Assembly: GCA_019509985.1 (NCBI GenBank)
Contig: JAEKLF010000038.1
Coordinates: 1-64,000 of the forward strand
Length of the DNA: 64,000 bases
Reading direction: 5' to 3'
From: Burkholderiales bacterium
GTDB lineage: Bacteria > Pseudomonadota > Gammaproteobacteria > Burkholderiales > Burkholderiaceae_C
Below are positions 48,621 to 57,501 of the stretch, one piece after another. The translations under genes were made by a program, and so were the position numbers. Position 1 is the first letter of the stretch. Every line of letters begins with the position of its first letter. The notes under the pieces were generated by a model. It made no database searches. It saw nothing but the letters and a program-made list of their open reading frames with translations, and was not told the origin of the DNA.

Positions 48621-50720
48621 ATGACAGCGATGCGATCCGCTGCACGGCTGGTGGCCGTCCTGTTGGCCGGATGCGCCGCCTTCGGCATGCCGGTCATCGG
48701 CCGGGCTCAGGCGGCGGCCGCGAGCGCGGCCTCCATTGCCGGTGCCCAGGCGCCCGTCCTGGACATCGCCGAGCTGAAGGCCAGGATCGCTTCGGACGAC
48801 CGCCGACGGCCTGTCGCTTCGATCGCACTGGCCCAGCAGGCGCTCGCGGCGGCCGGGCTGGCGCCCGAGGATCGTCGCTGGCTGCGTACACGCCTGGTGC
48901 GCGACCTGAACCGCCTGGACCGGACCGACGAGGCCGTCGCCCAGGCGGCAATCGGCCGGCGGGAAGCCCGTGATGAGCTGGAGCGGCTGCAGTTCGACCG
49001 GCTGGAAATGGCAGCGCTGGCTGACGCGCGCCGCCATGACGACCTGCTCAAGCGCTACCAGGGCATCGCCCCCCGACTGCCAGCGCTGGCGAGGGACCCG
49101 GCGGATGCCGAGGCGCGCCTGATCGCCGCGGACATCTGGCGGCTTGCCGGCATGGCGACGTTAGGCGTCGGCCGGCTGCCCGAGGCCACGGAACTGTTGA
49201 CGCAGGCCTTGCGCATCCTCGATGAGCGCCCGGACGCCGTCTTCGAGTTCGCGCAGGCGCTGACCTCCATGGCCCTCGTGCATTCCCGGTCCGGTCGCGC
49301 CGACGAAGCGTTGCGCACGGTGCAACGGGCCATCGAGGTCTCGGAGGCCGCAGGAGACCGCTCCGCCCTGTCCAGCTACTACCTGCGCAAGGGCTATTTC
49401 CTCGGCCTGCTCGGGCGCCCCGACGAACAGCACGAGGCGCTGCTCAAGGCCCGGGCCGCCGCGCAGGACGAGCTGAGGAACTACAACCTCGCCGTGGCGG
49501 CGACCAACCTGGCCGACGTCGCCCTGCAGAAGAAGGACTACCGCGGCGCCCTCAGCTACGCCGAGGAGGCCATGCCTCTCGTGGAACGCACCGGCGACAA
49601 GGAGTCGCTGTGGGTCTGCTGGGTCAACAAGGGCATTGCGCTGAACCGGCTGGGGCGGCCCGGCGGCCTCGATTGGATACGCAAGGCCATCGCCGCCTTC
49701 GCCGCAACACCGGGCATGGCCACCAATGCCGCCGACATCCAGGGCCTGCTGGCCGAGGAGCTGGCCTTCGTCCACGACTACCCTCAGGCCTACGAGGCGG
49801 CAATGCAGTTCAAGCGCCTGAGTGACGAGGTGCGCAAGGCCGCCGACCACAAGCGCATCGCCGAGGCGCAGGCGGCCTATGAGGCCGACAAGCGCCGGCG
49901 CCAGATCGAAGCGCTGGAGCAGGAGCAGCAGCATCAGCAGCGCTTTCGCTGGGTGCTGGCCCTGGCCGCCGTGGCCGGGCTGGCGGCGGCCGTCGTCGCG
50001 GCCGTCAGCCGCCATCACGTCAAGCGGGCCTACCAGGCGATGCGCGACATGGCCTTCTCCGATCCGCTGACCGGCCTGCGCAACCGCCGCCATCTGGTGA
50101 GCACGGTGCAGGAGGACCTGGCGCTGGCGGCGCGCCAGCGCGCCAATGCCAACGCCGGCGCCGCGTCCAGCAATGCCGACATCGTCTTCATGATGATCGA
50201 CGTCGACCACTTCAAAGCCGTCAACGACGTGCACGGCCATGCCGCCGGCGACGCAGTCCTCAGGCAGTGCGCCGCGGTGCTGCAGCGGCAGCTGCGCGAG
50301 TCGGACACCCTCGTGCGCTGGGGCGGCGAGGAATTTCTTGTCTTCGCGCGCCAGGCCAATGCCCAGGAGATCCATGTGCTGGCCGAACGGCTGCGGGCAG
50401 GCATCGCCGCCCACGATTTCCTGCTCGACGATGGCCAGGTGCTGCGCAAGACCTGCTCCATCGGCTACGCCTGCCACCCCTTGCAACAGGACACCAAAGG
50501 CGCAGCGCCGGCGGACTGGAGCGACACCGTGGCGCTGGCCGACCAATGCCTCTACGTCGCCAAGGCCAGCGGCCGCGACGTCTGGGTCGGCGCCACCGCC
50601 CCGGATACCCGGCGAGCCGGCGGGCACCCGGCAATCCGGGAACTGCGGGCCGGTGTCGACGCCGGCCTCTGGACGCTGCGTTGCAGCGGCGGGCGCGAGA
50701 TCGTCTGGCCGGCATCGTGA
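48621..50720 (+). CDS. TPR-containing membrane diguanylate cyclase
   Basis: 699 residues from ATG 48621 (MTAMRSAARLVAVLLAGCA, signal or lipoprotein-like). A long periplasmic region of TPR-like helix pairs (about 60-440, e.g. ALTSMALVHSRSGRADEALR, shown in part), a coiled coil (RRQIEALEQEQQHQQRF), one membrane helix (about 470-490) and a GGDEF domain with DPLTGLRNRR, MIDVDHFKAVND and the intact active site WGGEEFLVF near 567. No inhibitory RxxD five residues before GGEEF (that segment is RESDTLVRW). Expected to make c-di-GMP in response to a periplasmic protein partner. Confidence 0.92.
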   Translation: MTAMRSAARLVAVLLAGCAAFGMPVIGRAQAAAASAASIAGAQAPVLDIAELKARIASDDRRRPVASIALAQQALAAAGLAPEDRRWLRTRLVRDLNRLDRTDEAVAQAAIGRREARDELERLQFDRLEMAALADARRHDDLLKRYQGIAPRLPALARDPADAEARLIAADIWRLAGMATLGVGRLPEATELLTQALRILDERPDAVFEFAQALTSMALVHSRSGRADEALRTVQRAIEVSEAAGDRSALSSYYLRKGYFLGLLGRPDEQHEALLKARAAAQDELRNYNLAVAATNLADVALQKKDYRGALSYAEEAMPLVERTGDKESLWVCWVNKGIALNRLGRPGGLDWIRKAIAAFAATPGMATNAADIQGLLAEELAFVHDYPQAYEAAMQFKRLSDEVRKAADHKRIAEAQAAYEADKRRRQIEALEQEQQHQQRFRWVLALAAVAGLAAAVVAAVSRHHVKRAYQAMRDMAFSDPLTGLRNRRHLVSTVQEDLALAARQRANANAGAASSNADIVFMMIDVDHFKAVNDVHGHAAGDAVLRQCAAVLQRQLRESDTLVRWGGEEFLVFARQANAQEIHVLAERLRAGIAAHDFLLDDGQVLRKTCSIGYACHPLQQDTKGAAPADWSDTVALADQCLYVAKASGRDVWVGATAPDTRRAGGHPAIRELRAGVDAGLWTLRCSGGREIVWPAS

Positions 50721-50851
50721 AGCGCGGGCTGGAGCGAGTCGAGTGCCTGGCGCTGCGCGGCCAATGACCTCTCGGACCATGTCGCCCGGTTGACGCGGGC
50801 CTCAAGCTCGGCGTCGCACAATCGTTCGAAAGATCGATCAGGAGACCTGCC

Positions 50852-53068
50852 ATGTCCGAAAGCCATTACCGCATCTGCCCGCTGTGCGAGGCCTGCTGCG
50901 GCCTCGAGGTGAAGACCGAAGGCGCCAAGGTCATCAGCATCCGCGGCGCCGACAACGACGTCTTCAGCCACGGCTATCTCTGCCCCAAGGGCGTCAGCCT
51001 GAAGGACCTGCACGAAGACCCCGACCGCCTGCGCACGCCGCTGATCAAACGCGACGGCCGGTTCGTCGAAGCGAGCTGGGATGAGGCCTTCGCCGAGATC
51101 GAGAAACGCCTGCTGCCGATCTGGCGCGAGCACGGGCCAGACTCCGTCGCACTGACCATCGGCAACCCGGCCGCGCACAAGGTGAGCCTGCTGGCCTACA
51201 CGCCGCGCCTCGTGCGGGCCCTGGGCACGCGCAACGCCTTCAGCGCCTCCACGCTGGACCAGATGCCCAAGCAGCTCAGCGCCGGCCTGATGTTCGGCCA
51301 CTGGCTGAGCATCCCGCTGCCCGACATCGAGCGCTGCGACTACCTGCTGATCCTCGGCGGCAACCCGATGATCAGCAACGGCAGCCTGTGGACCGTGCCC
51401 GACTACCGCGGCAAGGCCAAGGCCCTGCGTGCGCGCGGCGGGCGCATCGTCGTCGTCGACCCGCGCCGCAGCGAGACGGCCGCGGCAGCCGACGAGCACC
51501 TGGCCATCCGCCCGGGCGGCGACGCGCTGCTGCTGGCCGGCATCGCGCACACGCTGTTCGACGAAGGCCTGGTGAAGCTCGGCCGCCTGGCCGAGCACGT
51601 CAACGGCCTGGACGAAGCGCGCGCCGCCGTGCTGCCCTTCGCACCCGAAGTGACTGCCGCCGGCTGCGGCATCCCGGCCGACGTGCAGCGCCGCATCGCC
51701 CGCGAACTCGCCGCCGCGCCGCATGCCGCTGTCTACGGTCGCATCGGCACCTGCACGACGCGCTTCGGCACGGTGAACTCCTGGCTGGTCGACCTCATCA
51801 ACGCGCTGACCGGCAACCTCGACCGCGAAGGCGGCGCGATGTTCGCCAAGGCCGCAGCTTTCGCGCCCAACACTCAGGGCAAGCCCGACGATCCTGTTGG
51901 AGTGGGCAAAGGCATCACGACCGGCCGGCGCAAGAGCCGTGTCAGCGGCGCGCCGGAGGTCTTCGGCGAGCTGCCCATCACGGTCATGGCCGAGGAGATG
52001 GAGACCGCGGGCGAGGGCCAGATCAAGGCGCTGATCAGCATCGCCAGCAACCCGGTGCTGTCCGCGCCCGGCGGCCCGCGCATCGCCCGGGCGCTGGACG
52101 GCCTGGACTTCATGCTCAGCCTGGACATCTACGTCAACGAGACCAGCCGCCATGCCGACGTCATCCTGCCGGGGCTGTCGCCGCTGGAGGACCTGCATTT
52201 CGACGTCGCCTTCCCGCAGCTCAGCCACCGCAACCATGCGCGCTTCTCCGGCCCGGTCTTCGACGCCGAGCCGGGCACGCCGCAGGAATGGCAGACCATC
52301 CTGCGCCTGTGCGCGCTGCTGGAGGGTCGCGGGCTGGATGTCGACGTGGCCCAGCTCGACGACGAGGCCATCGAGGCCGACGTGAAGCGCTTTGCCGGCG
52401 ACCGGACGCCCGCCATCCTGGCCACGCTGCAACCGTGGCGCGGCCCCGAGCGCCTCATCGACCTGCAGCTGCGCGTCGGCCCCTACGGCGACCAGTTCGG
52501 CCGCAGGCCCGATGGGCTGAACCTCGCCAAGGTCAAGGCCAAGAGCACCGTCGACGGCGGTGGCGTCGACCTGGGCGCGCTGGTGCCCCGCATCCCCGAA
52601 GTGCTGCGCACGCCCAGCGGCAAGATCGAACTCGCGCCGCCTTCGGTGCTGGCCGATCTCGCCGAGGTCAAGGCCGAGCCGGCGCCCGCGTTCAGCCTCA
52701 TCGGCCGGCGCGACACGCGCTCGGGCAACAGCTGGATGCACAACCTGCCCGTGCTGGCCAAGGGACCGGACCGCTGCACGCTGCTGGTCAATCCCGAGGA
52801 CGCCGAACGCCTGGGCCTGGCCGAGTTCGCCAAGGTCAGGAGCGCCGTCGGCGAGCTGGTCGCGCGTGTGGAGCGCAGCGCCGACATGAGCCCCGGCGTC
52901 GTCAGCCTGCCGCACGGCTGGGGGCATGACCTCGATGGCGTGCAGCTCGGCGTGGCGCGCGAGCGGCCCGGCGTGAACATGAACGAGTTGCTGGACGACG
53001 CAGCCCGCGACCCGCTGAGCGGCAATGCGGTGCTCAGCGGCGTGGCCGTGGAGATCGCGCCGGCCTAA
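50852..53068 (+). CDS. Molybdopterin oxidoreductase (DMSO reductase superfamily)
   Basis: 738-residue cytosolic-looking protein with no Tat signal. N-terminal 4Fe-4S site C9-x2-C12-x3-C16 (CPLCEACC) plus Cys in HGYLCPKGVSL; bis-MGD binding regions follow (LLILGGNPMISNGS, IVVVDPRRSETAAAAD, YGRIGTCTTRFGT), with the C-terminal molydopterin dinucleotide-binding domain from about 610 (RSGNSWMHNLPVL, LPHGWGHD). Resembles soluble, formate-dehydrogenase/nitrate-reductase-like members of unknown substrate. AGGAG precedes the ATG. Its stop overlaps the stop of the convergent S41 gene. Confidence 0.88.
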   Translation: MSESHYRICPLCEACCGLEVKTEGAKVISIRGADNDVFSHGYLCPKGVSLKDLHEDPDRLRTPLIKRDGRFVEASWDEAFAEIEKRLLPIWREHGPDSVALTIGNPAAHKVSLLAYTPRLVRALGTRNAFSASTLDQMPKQLSAGLMFGHWLSIPLPDIERCDYLLILGGNPMISNGSLWTVPDYRGKAKALRARGGRIVVVDPRRSETAAAADEHLAIRPGGDALLLAGIAHTLFDEGLVKLGRLAEHVNGLDEARAAVLPFAPEVTAAGCGIPADVQRRIARELAAAPHAAVYGRIGTCTTRFGTVNSWLVDLINALTGNLDREGGAMFAKAAAFAPNTQGKPDDPVGVGKGITTGRRKSRVSGAPEVFGELPITVMAEEMETAGEGQIKALISIASNPVLSAPGGPRIARALDGLDFMLSLDIYVNETSRHADVILPGLSPLEDLHFDVAFPQLSHRNHARFSGPVFDAEPGTPQEWQTILRLCALLEGRGLDVDVAQLDDEAIEADVKRFAGDRTPAILATLQPWRGPERLIDLQLRVGPYGDQFGRRPDGLNLAKVKAKSTVDGGGVDLGALVPRIPEVLRTPSGKIELAPPSVLADLAEVKAEPAPAFSLIGRRDTRSGNSWMHNLPVLAKGPDRCTLLVNPEDAERLGLAEFAKVRSAVGELVARVERSADMSPGVVSLPHGWGHDLDGVQLGVARERPGVNMNELLDDAARDPLSGNAVLSGVAVEIAPA

Positions 53069-54534
53069 CGCGCTGCCAGGTCGGCGGCGACCGCCTGCAG
53101 CACACGCTCGGCGCGCTGGCGCGCGTCCTCGCCCTCGGTGGCCAGCACCGGCAGGTCGGGGGCGACGCCGGCCACCTCGTCGCGGCCGTCGGCGCGCAGG
53201 CGCAGGCAGTCGGGCATGCGCAGGCGCATGCGCGAATGCGCCAGCGTCTTGGGCTGCTCGCCACCCATGAAGCCGCAGCCGTCGCCGCCGGTCGGCGCAC
53301 CGACCGTCTTGCCGATGCGGTTGTCCTGCACGACGGCCGTGAACATCTCGGCCGACGAGTAGGTGCGGCCGTCGGTCAGCACGTAGAGCGGCCCGGTCCA
53401 CATCGCCCACAGGTCGTCGGCGCTGGACGGCATGGACAGCCGGTAGGCCAGGGTCTGGTCGCCGAAGGCGCCGCGCGGCAGCGAGGCCGCGAAGCCGCCC
53501 GCGTAGCCCATGTCGACCAGGCGCTGGCAGCCACTGCCAGTCCAGGGCCGCTGCTGCGTCCACACCCAGGCCATGTCGCAGGGCTGCTGTGCGTTCGCCC
53601 CGGCCTGCGCGAAGAAGGCGCGGGCCTGGGTCAGCATGTCGAGGGCCTCACCAGCAGGCGACGCTTTCAACGCGGCGTCCAGTCCCCGCAGCTGCTCGTC
53701 GGCATAACCATGCGCCGCGGCCGAGGCCGCCATGCGCAGCCGGGCCGAGCGCACAGGCTTGTCGGTCAGCAGCCGCGGGAACAGGTCGCCGCTGTCGTCG
53801 CCGCCGGTGTTGTTGCCGACGTCGATCAGCAGTGCCGTCATGCCCGCTGCTTTCAGCGCAGCGATCTGCTCGGCGAAGGCTGCGTGCCAGCGGCTGTCGG
53901 CGGCGTCGAACAGCGCGCCCGCGTCGAACGGTTCGCCCTTGGCCTTCAGTTCTTGCCAGGCCAGCGTGCAACTGGCCGGGAAGGCACGCAGCTGGAAGTT
54001 CTGGATGCGGATGACGCCGATGCGGCGCCCGTCGGACGCGGTGGCGAGGCCGGCGCGGTAGACGGTGCCGAGGCCGTCCGACATGAGCTGGAAGTTGGGC
54101 AGGCTTTCCAGCGGCAGCGAGAAGGCCACGCGCGCGGTCGGCAGGAAGCCCTGCGCCGCGCAGGCGGCCACGGGGTCGGCTGCATCGAAAGGACGGGCCG
54201 GCACGGCGGGTGCCGCAGCAGCAGGCGCAGCCAGGTCGGGCAGTACCGACAGATGCCCGTCCTTGAATGCGCGCACGAAGCTCTCGATGGCCTGGCGCGC
54301 CTCGCGGTCACTGCGCGCGGCCTGCAGTGATCGGCGGGTCTGGCGGTCCAGGCGCGGCAGGTTCACGCCGCCCTCGGGCGAGGCGAACCAGGCGAGGTTG
54401 GCGTAGTCCTGCTCCAGCGTCTTCTTCAACTGCGCATAGTCGCGCTGCCAGGCGGCAGCGTCGAAGCCGCTGGCCTGCGCGGCCAGCGCCGTCAGGGCCA
54501 GTGCGGCCGTGGCCAGCCCGCGGGAAACATTCAT
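53065..54534 (-). CDS. Exported S41-family peptidase
   Basis: 489 residues with signal peptide (GLATAALALTALAAQA). C-terminal tail-specific protease fold: helical N-terminus (KKTLEQDYANLAWF), LLIDVGNNTGGDDSGDLF and the nucleophile region LTDGRTYSSAEMFTAVVQDN, followed by GAPTGGDGCGFMGG. No obvious PDZ domain. Such proteins cleave periplasmic proteins or peptides. Lies divergent-adjacent to AraC only on one side: same strand, 66 bp after the AraC gene. Confidence 0.87.
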   Translation of the reverse strand: MNVSRGLATAALALTALAAQASGFDAAAWQRDYAQLKKTLEQDYANLAWFASPEGGVNLPRLDRQTRRSLQAARSDREARQAIESFVRAFKDGHLSVLPDLAAPAAAAPAVPARPFDAADPVAACAAQGFLPTARVAFSLPLESLPNFQLMSDGLGTVYRAGLATASDGRRIGVIRIQNFQLRAFPASCTLAWQELKAKGEPFDAGALFDAADSRWHAAFAEQIAALKAAGMTALLIDVGNNTGGDDSGDLFPRLLTDKPVRSARLRMAASAAAHGYADEQLRGLDAALKASPAGEALDMLTQARAFFAQAGANAQQPCDMAWVWTQQRPWTGSGCQRLVDMGYAGGFAASLPRGAFGDQTLAYRLSMPSSADDLWAMWTGPLYVLTDGRTYSSAEMFTAVVQDNRIGKTVGAPTGGDGCGFMGGEQPKTLAHSRMRLRMPDCLRLRADGRDEVAGVAPDLPVLATEGEDARQRAERVLQAVAADLAAR

Positions 54535-54600
54535 GTCGACCTCTTGGGGAACCCGAGGCCGCGGTTGTAGCCGCGGGCCCGACCCGCCGTCTTGAACGCT

Positions 54601-55365
54601 TCAGGCGTTTTTGAACGCGCGCCGGTAGGCCGCCGGCGTGGTGCCGAGCTGGGCCTTGAAGGCGCGCGTCATGTGTGGCTGGTCGCTGAAGCCACACAGC
54701 GCCGCGATGTCGGCCAGCGGTTGCCGCGACTCGGCCAGCAGCGTAGCCGCCCGCTCGACGCGCAGGCGGCGCTGCACCTCGCCCGGCGTGGCACCCAGGT
54801 GAGCGCGGAAGGCCCGCGCCAGCTCGCCGGCGTCGCAACCCACGGCCGCGGCCAGGTCGTCCAGCGCCAGCGCCTGCTGCGGCTGCTCGCGGATGAAGTC
54901 CACGGCCCGCCGCAGCCGGGGCGGCAGCGCGCCGCCGCGGCGGGCCTGCTCGCGCGCGGCCAGGCCGACCAGCTCGTGCGACAGGCCGCTGAGCACCAAC
55001 GGCGAGAAGTCGTCGGCCGTCTGCAGCTCCTGCGCCATGCGTCGCCCCAGCTCGGCCAGCGCCGGCGCGCGCACGGCCGGCGCGTCGGCAAAGCGCACCG
55101 CCTCCTCGAGCCGCGACACGGCCTCGGGCGTCGGCGACAGCACGATCTTGCGCACACCCGCGGCACCGAAGCGCTGGGCATGCGTCTCGTGTGGTGGGTA
55201 GACCAGCAGCGAACCCACCTCGAACTCGCCGGCGCGGCCGCGGATGCGCTCCTCGTAGCGGCCCGACAGCACCAGCGACAGGCTGGCCTCGTCGTGTGCG
55301 TGCGCAGCCATCACCAGGCCGGCGGCGTAGCGTTGCAGGCGGATGTCGGAGAACAGGGCGTTCAT
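54601..55365 (-). CDS. AraC-family transcriptional regulator
   Basis: 254 residues. N-terminal cupin-like sensor (MAAHAHDEASLSLVLSGRYE, LLVYPPHETHAQRF) and C-terminal double helix-turn-helix (about 155-254: LDDLAAAVGCDAGELARAFR, PLADIAALCGFSDQPHMTRA, ending GTTPAAYRRAF). ATG 55365 is chosen; upstream in-frame Mets would add an atypical tail. Divergent from the riboswitch-controlled gene and followed by S41 peptidase, which it may regulate. Confidence 0.93.
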   Translation of the reverse strand: MNALFSDIRLQRYAAGLVMAAHAHDEASLSLVLSGRYEERIRGRAGEFEVGSLLVYPPHETHAQRFGAAGVRKIVLSPTPEAVSRLEEAVRFADAPAVRAPALAELGRRMAQELQTADDFSPLVLSGLSHELVGLAAREQARRGGALPPRLRRAVDFIREQPQQALALDDLAAAVGCDAGELARAFRAHLGATPGEVQRRLRVERAATLLAESRQPLADIAALCGFSDQPHMTRAFKAQLGTTPAAYRRAFKNA

Positions 55366-55513
55366 GGGCCGCGCCAGTCTAGCGAGCAGCGGGCGAGTGG
55401 CCATGAAGCTGCGTAAAGCCACGTGACGGCCGGGGCCGCGCAGGAAGTCACAGCCCTACCGCCGGCCGGCACTGGTGCGCGGGCGGCGCCGTCCCTAGAC
55501 TGCCATCGCTGTA

Positions 55514-55604
55514 TCCACCCTGAGGGCAAACCCGTCGAAAGGCGGGGACGCAAAGCTTCCGGCCTAAGGCACTTCGGTGTCATGGCAGCGGGGCCGCCAA
55601 GCCG
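55514..55604 (+). promoter_or_regulatory. Type I c-di-GMP riboswitch (GEMM-I)
   Basis: Near-textbook aptamer: GGGCAAACC (55524-55532), GNRA loop GAAA (55537-55540) closing the first hairpin, GACGCAAAGC (55547-55556), CCGGCCTAA (55559-55567, tetraloop receptor side) and the second hairpin with GGCAGCGGGGCCGCC (55584-55598). These match the Vibrio cholerae Vc2 RNA block for block. A TAGACT hexamer at 55496-55501 could be the -10. The start codon of the sedolisin gene lies about 50 bases downstream. A hairpin pairing GGCC 55628-55631 with GGCC 55652-55655 abuts that ATG, hinting at translational control. Confidence 0.96.
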
Positions 55605-55655
55605 GAATCTTTCCCGCTTGTCCGCGTGGCCCTCGCCTCTTTTCGAGCCTCGGCC

Positions 55656-57461
55656 ATGCGCAATTCCCGCCTTCTCTGGATTCCCTCCCTGATTACGCTC
55701 GCGGCCCTGGCCGCCTGCGGCGGAGGCAGCGGTGGCGGCAGCGACACGGCCACCATCCAGTCCGGCGACGAGCCGTCGACCGTTTCGTTGAGCGTGCAGC
55801 TCGACAGCATCGACCCGGCCGCCGGCATCGAGGCCCAGCCCAGCTTCCACACCGCCGCCGTCGCGCTCGATGAGCCCGACAACGGCGCCGCGCCGCGCCG
55901 CGCGCTGGCGCTGTCGGGCCTGTCCACCCGGCGCCTGACGCCGGCCGCGCTGGACGATGCGCTGCGCCCCCATGCGCTGGCCGCCAGCACCGGCGAGGCC
56001 GCGCCCATGGCCGCGACGACGACGGTGACGACCTATTCGCCAGCCCAGATCCGCGCCGCCTACGCGCTGCCCACGCTGCCCGCCAGCACGACGGGACTGG
56101 CCGCCGCGCAGGCCGCCCAGCTCGGCGCCGGCCAGACCATCTACCTCGTCAACGCCAAGCACGACCCCAACATCGCCGCCGAGCTGGCTGCCTTCAACGC
56201 CAAGTTCGGCCTGCCGACCTGCACGTCACGCACGCTGACCGCCACGACGACGCTGCCGCTGGCCGCCGCGTCGGGCACGGCCTGCGAGCTGGTCATCGCC
56301 TACAGCGCGGCCGCGAACCTCACGTCCACCACACCGGCCTACGACAGCGGCTGGGCCACCGAGATCGCGCTGGACGTGCAATGGGCCCACGCCACCGCGC
56401 CGCTGGCCCGGCTGGTGCTGATCGAGGCGCCGGACGCCGGCGTGTCCAGCCTGTCCAACGCCGTCGCGCTGGCCAACAGGATGGGCACGGGCGTCGTGTC
56501 CATGAGCTTCGGTGCCAGCGAGGGCAGCTGGACGGCGAGCTACGATGGCGTCTTCGGCGCAACGGGCATGAGCTATGTCGCCGCCACCGGCGACAACGGC
56601 GCGGCCGTGTCCTGGCCCTCGGTGTCGGCCAGGGTGCTGGCCGTGGGTGGCACGACGCTGAGCTACAGCGGCAGCGGCGCCCGCAGCGAGACGACCTGGA
56701 GCGGCACCGGCGGCGGCACCAGCGCCTACACCGCCCTGCCCAGCTATCAGAGCGGCACGATCGGCGGCTACGCGAGGCGCGCCGTCGCCGACGTGGCCTT
56801 CAATGCCGACCCCAACTCCGGCCAGTACGTGGCCCTGCTCGCGCCCGGCACGACCGCGACGCGCTGGGTCAGCGCTGGCGGCACCAGCCTGGCCACGCCG
56901 CAATGGGCCGGCCTCGTCGCCGTGGCCAACGCGATGCGCGCGGCCGGCGGCAAGGCCGCGCTCGGCCAGCCCAACACGGCCGTCTACCAGCAGATCGGTG
57001 CCGTGTCGACGCAGTACTCGGCCGCCTTCAAGGACGTGGCCAGCGGCAGCAACGGCACATGCACGAGCTGCACCGCCAAGGCCGGCTACGACACGCCCAC
57101 CGGCTGGGGCACGCCCAACGTCGGCGCGCTGCTGACGAGTCTCAGCGGCGCCAGCGCGACGGGCGGCACGACCACCACCACTCCCGTGGCGAGCGGCCCG
57201 ACGCTGACGACGACCGCGCTGACCGGCGTCGCCGGCAAGGCCTTCAGCGGCACCATCGGCTACACGGCGCCGGGCGCGACGTCGCTGTCGATCACGATCG
57301 GCGGCGCGCCCAGCGGCATGGGCTTCTCGGCCACCAGCGCGGGCCTGGCCGTCAGCTGGGCCAAGCCGGTGGCCGGCAAGTCCACCCTCGTTATCACCCT
57401 GAAGGACAACCTCGGCAAGACGACGACGGGCAACGTGACCGTGACGATCAGCGCGTCCTGA
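55656..57461 (+). CDS. Sedolisin-family (S53) serine-carboxyl peptidase lipoprotein
   Basis: 601 residues. Signal peptide with lipobox LAAC (MRNSRLLWIPSLITLAALAAC). Catalytic set of S53: Glu236 and Asp240 in TEIALDVQW (correct E-x3-D spacing), oxyanion Asp313 in AATGDNGAAV, Ser411 in GGTSLATPQWAG; the calcium site is AFKDVASGSNG followed by GYDTPTGWGTPN. Residues about 45-170 resemble a shortened pro-region; about 510-601 is a Thr-rich Ig-like domain. An acid peptidase at the cell surface is expected. Expression is under the c-di-GMP riboswitch just upstream. Confidence 0.9.
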   Translation: MRNSRLLWIPSLITLAALAACGGGSGGGSDTATIQSGDEPSTVSLSVQLDSIDPAAGIEAQPSFHTAAVALDEPDNGAAPRRALALSGLSTRRLTPAALDDALRPHALAASTGEAAPMAATTTVTTYSPAQIRAAYALPTLPASTTGLAAAQAAQLGAGQTIYLVNAKHDPNIAAELAAFNAKFGLPTCTSRTLTATTTLPLAAASGTACELVIAYSAAANLTSTTPAYDSGWATEIALDVQWAHATAPLARLVLIEAPDAGVSSLSNAVALANRMGTGVVSMSFGASEGSWTASYDGVFGATGMSYVAATGDNGAAVSWPSVSARVLAVGGTTLSYSGSGARSETTWSGTGGGTSAYTALPSYQSGTIGGYARRAVADVAFNADPNSGQYVALLAPGTTATRWVSAGGTSLATPQWAGLVAVANAMRAAGGKAALGQPNTAVYQQIGAVSTQYSAAFKDVASGSNGTCTSCTAKAGYDTPTGWGTPNVGALLTSLSGASATGGTTTTTPVASGPTLTTTALTGVAGKAFSGTIGYTAPGATSLSITIGGAPSGMGFSATSAGLAVSWAKPVAGKSTLVITLKDNLGKTTTGNVTVTISAS

Positions 57462-57501
57462 AACTCGCCCTAGCATCCCGGCTCCTCATCAAGGAGTCCG
57501 A

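Noticed and set aside
50552-53563. 1003-residue minus-strand frame across the molybdopterin oxidoreductase
   Set aside because: Antisense shadow; no domain recognisable and the plus strand encodes a clear family protein.
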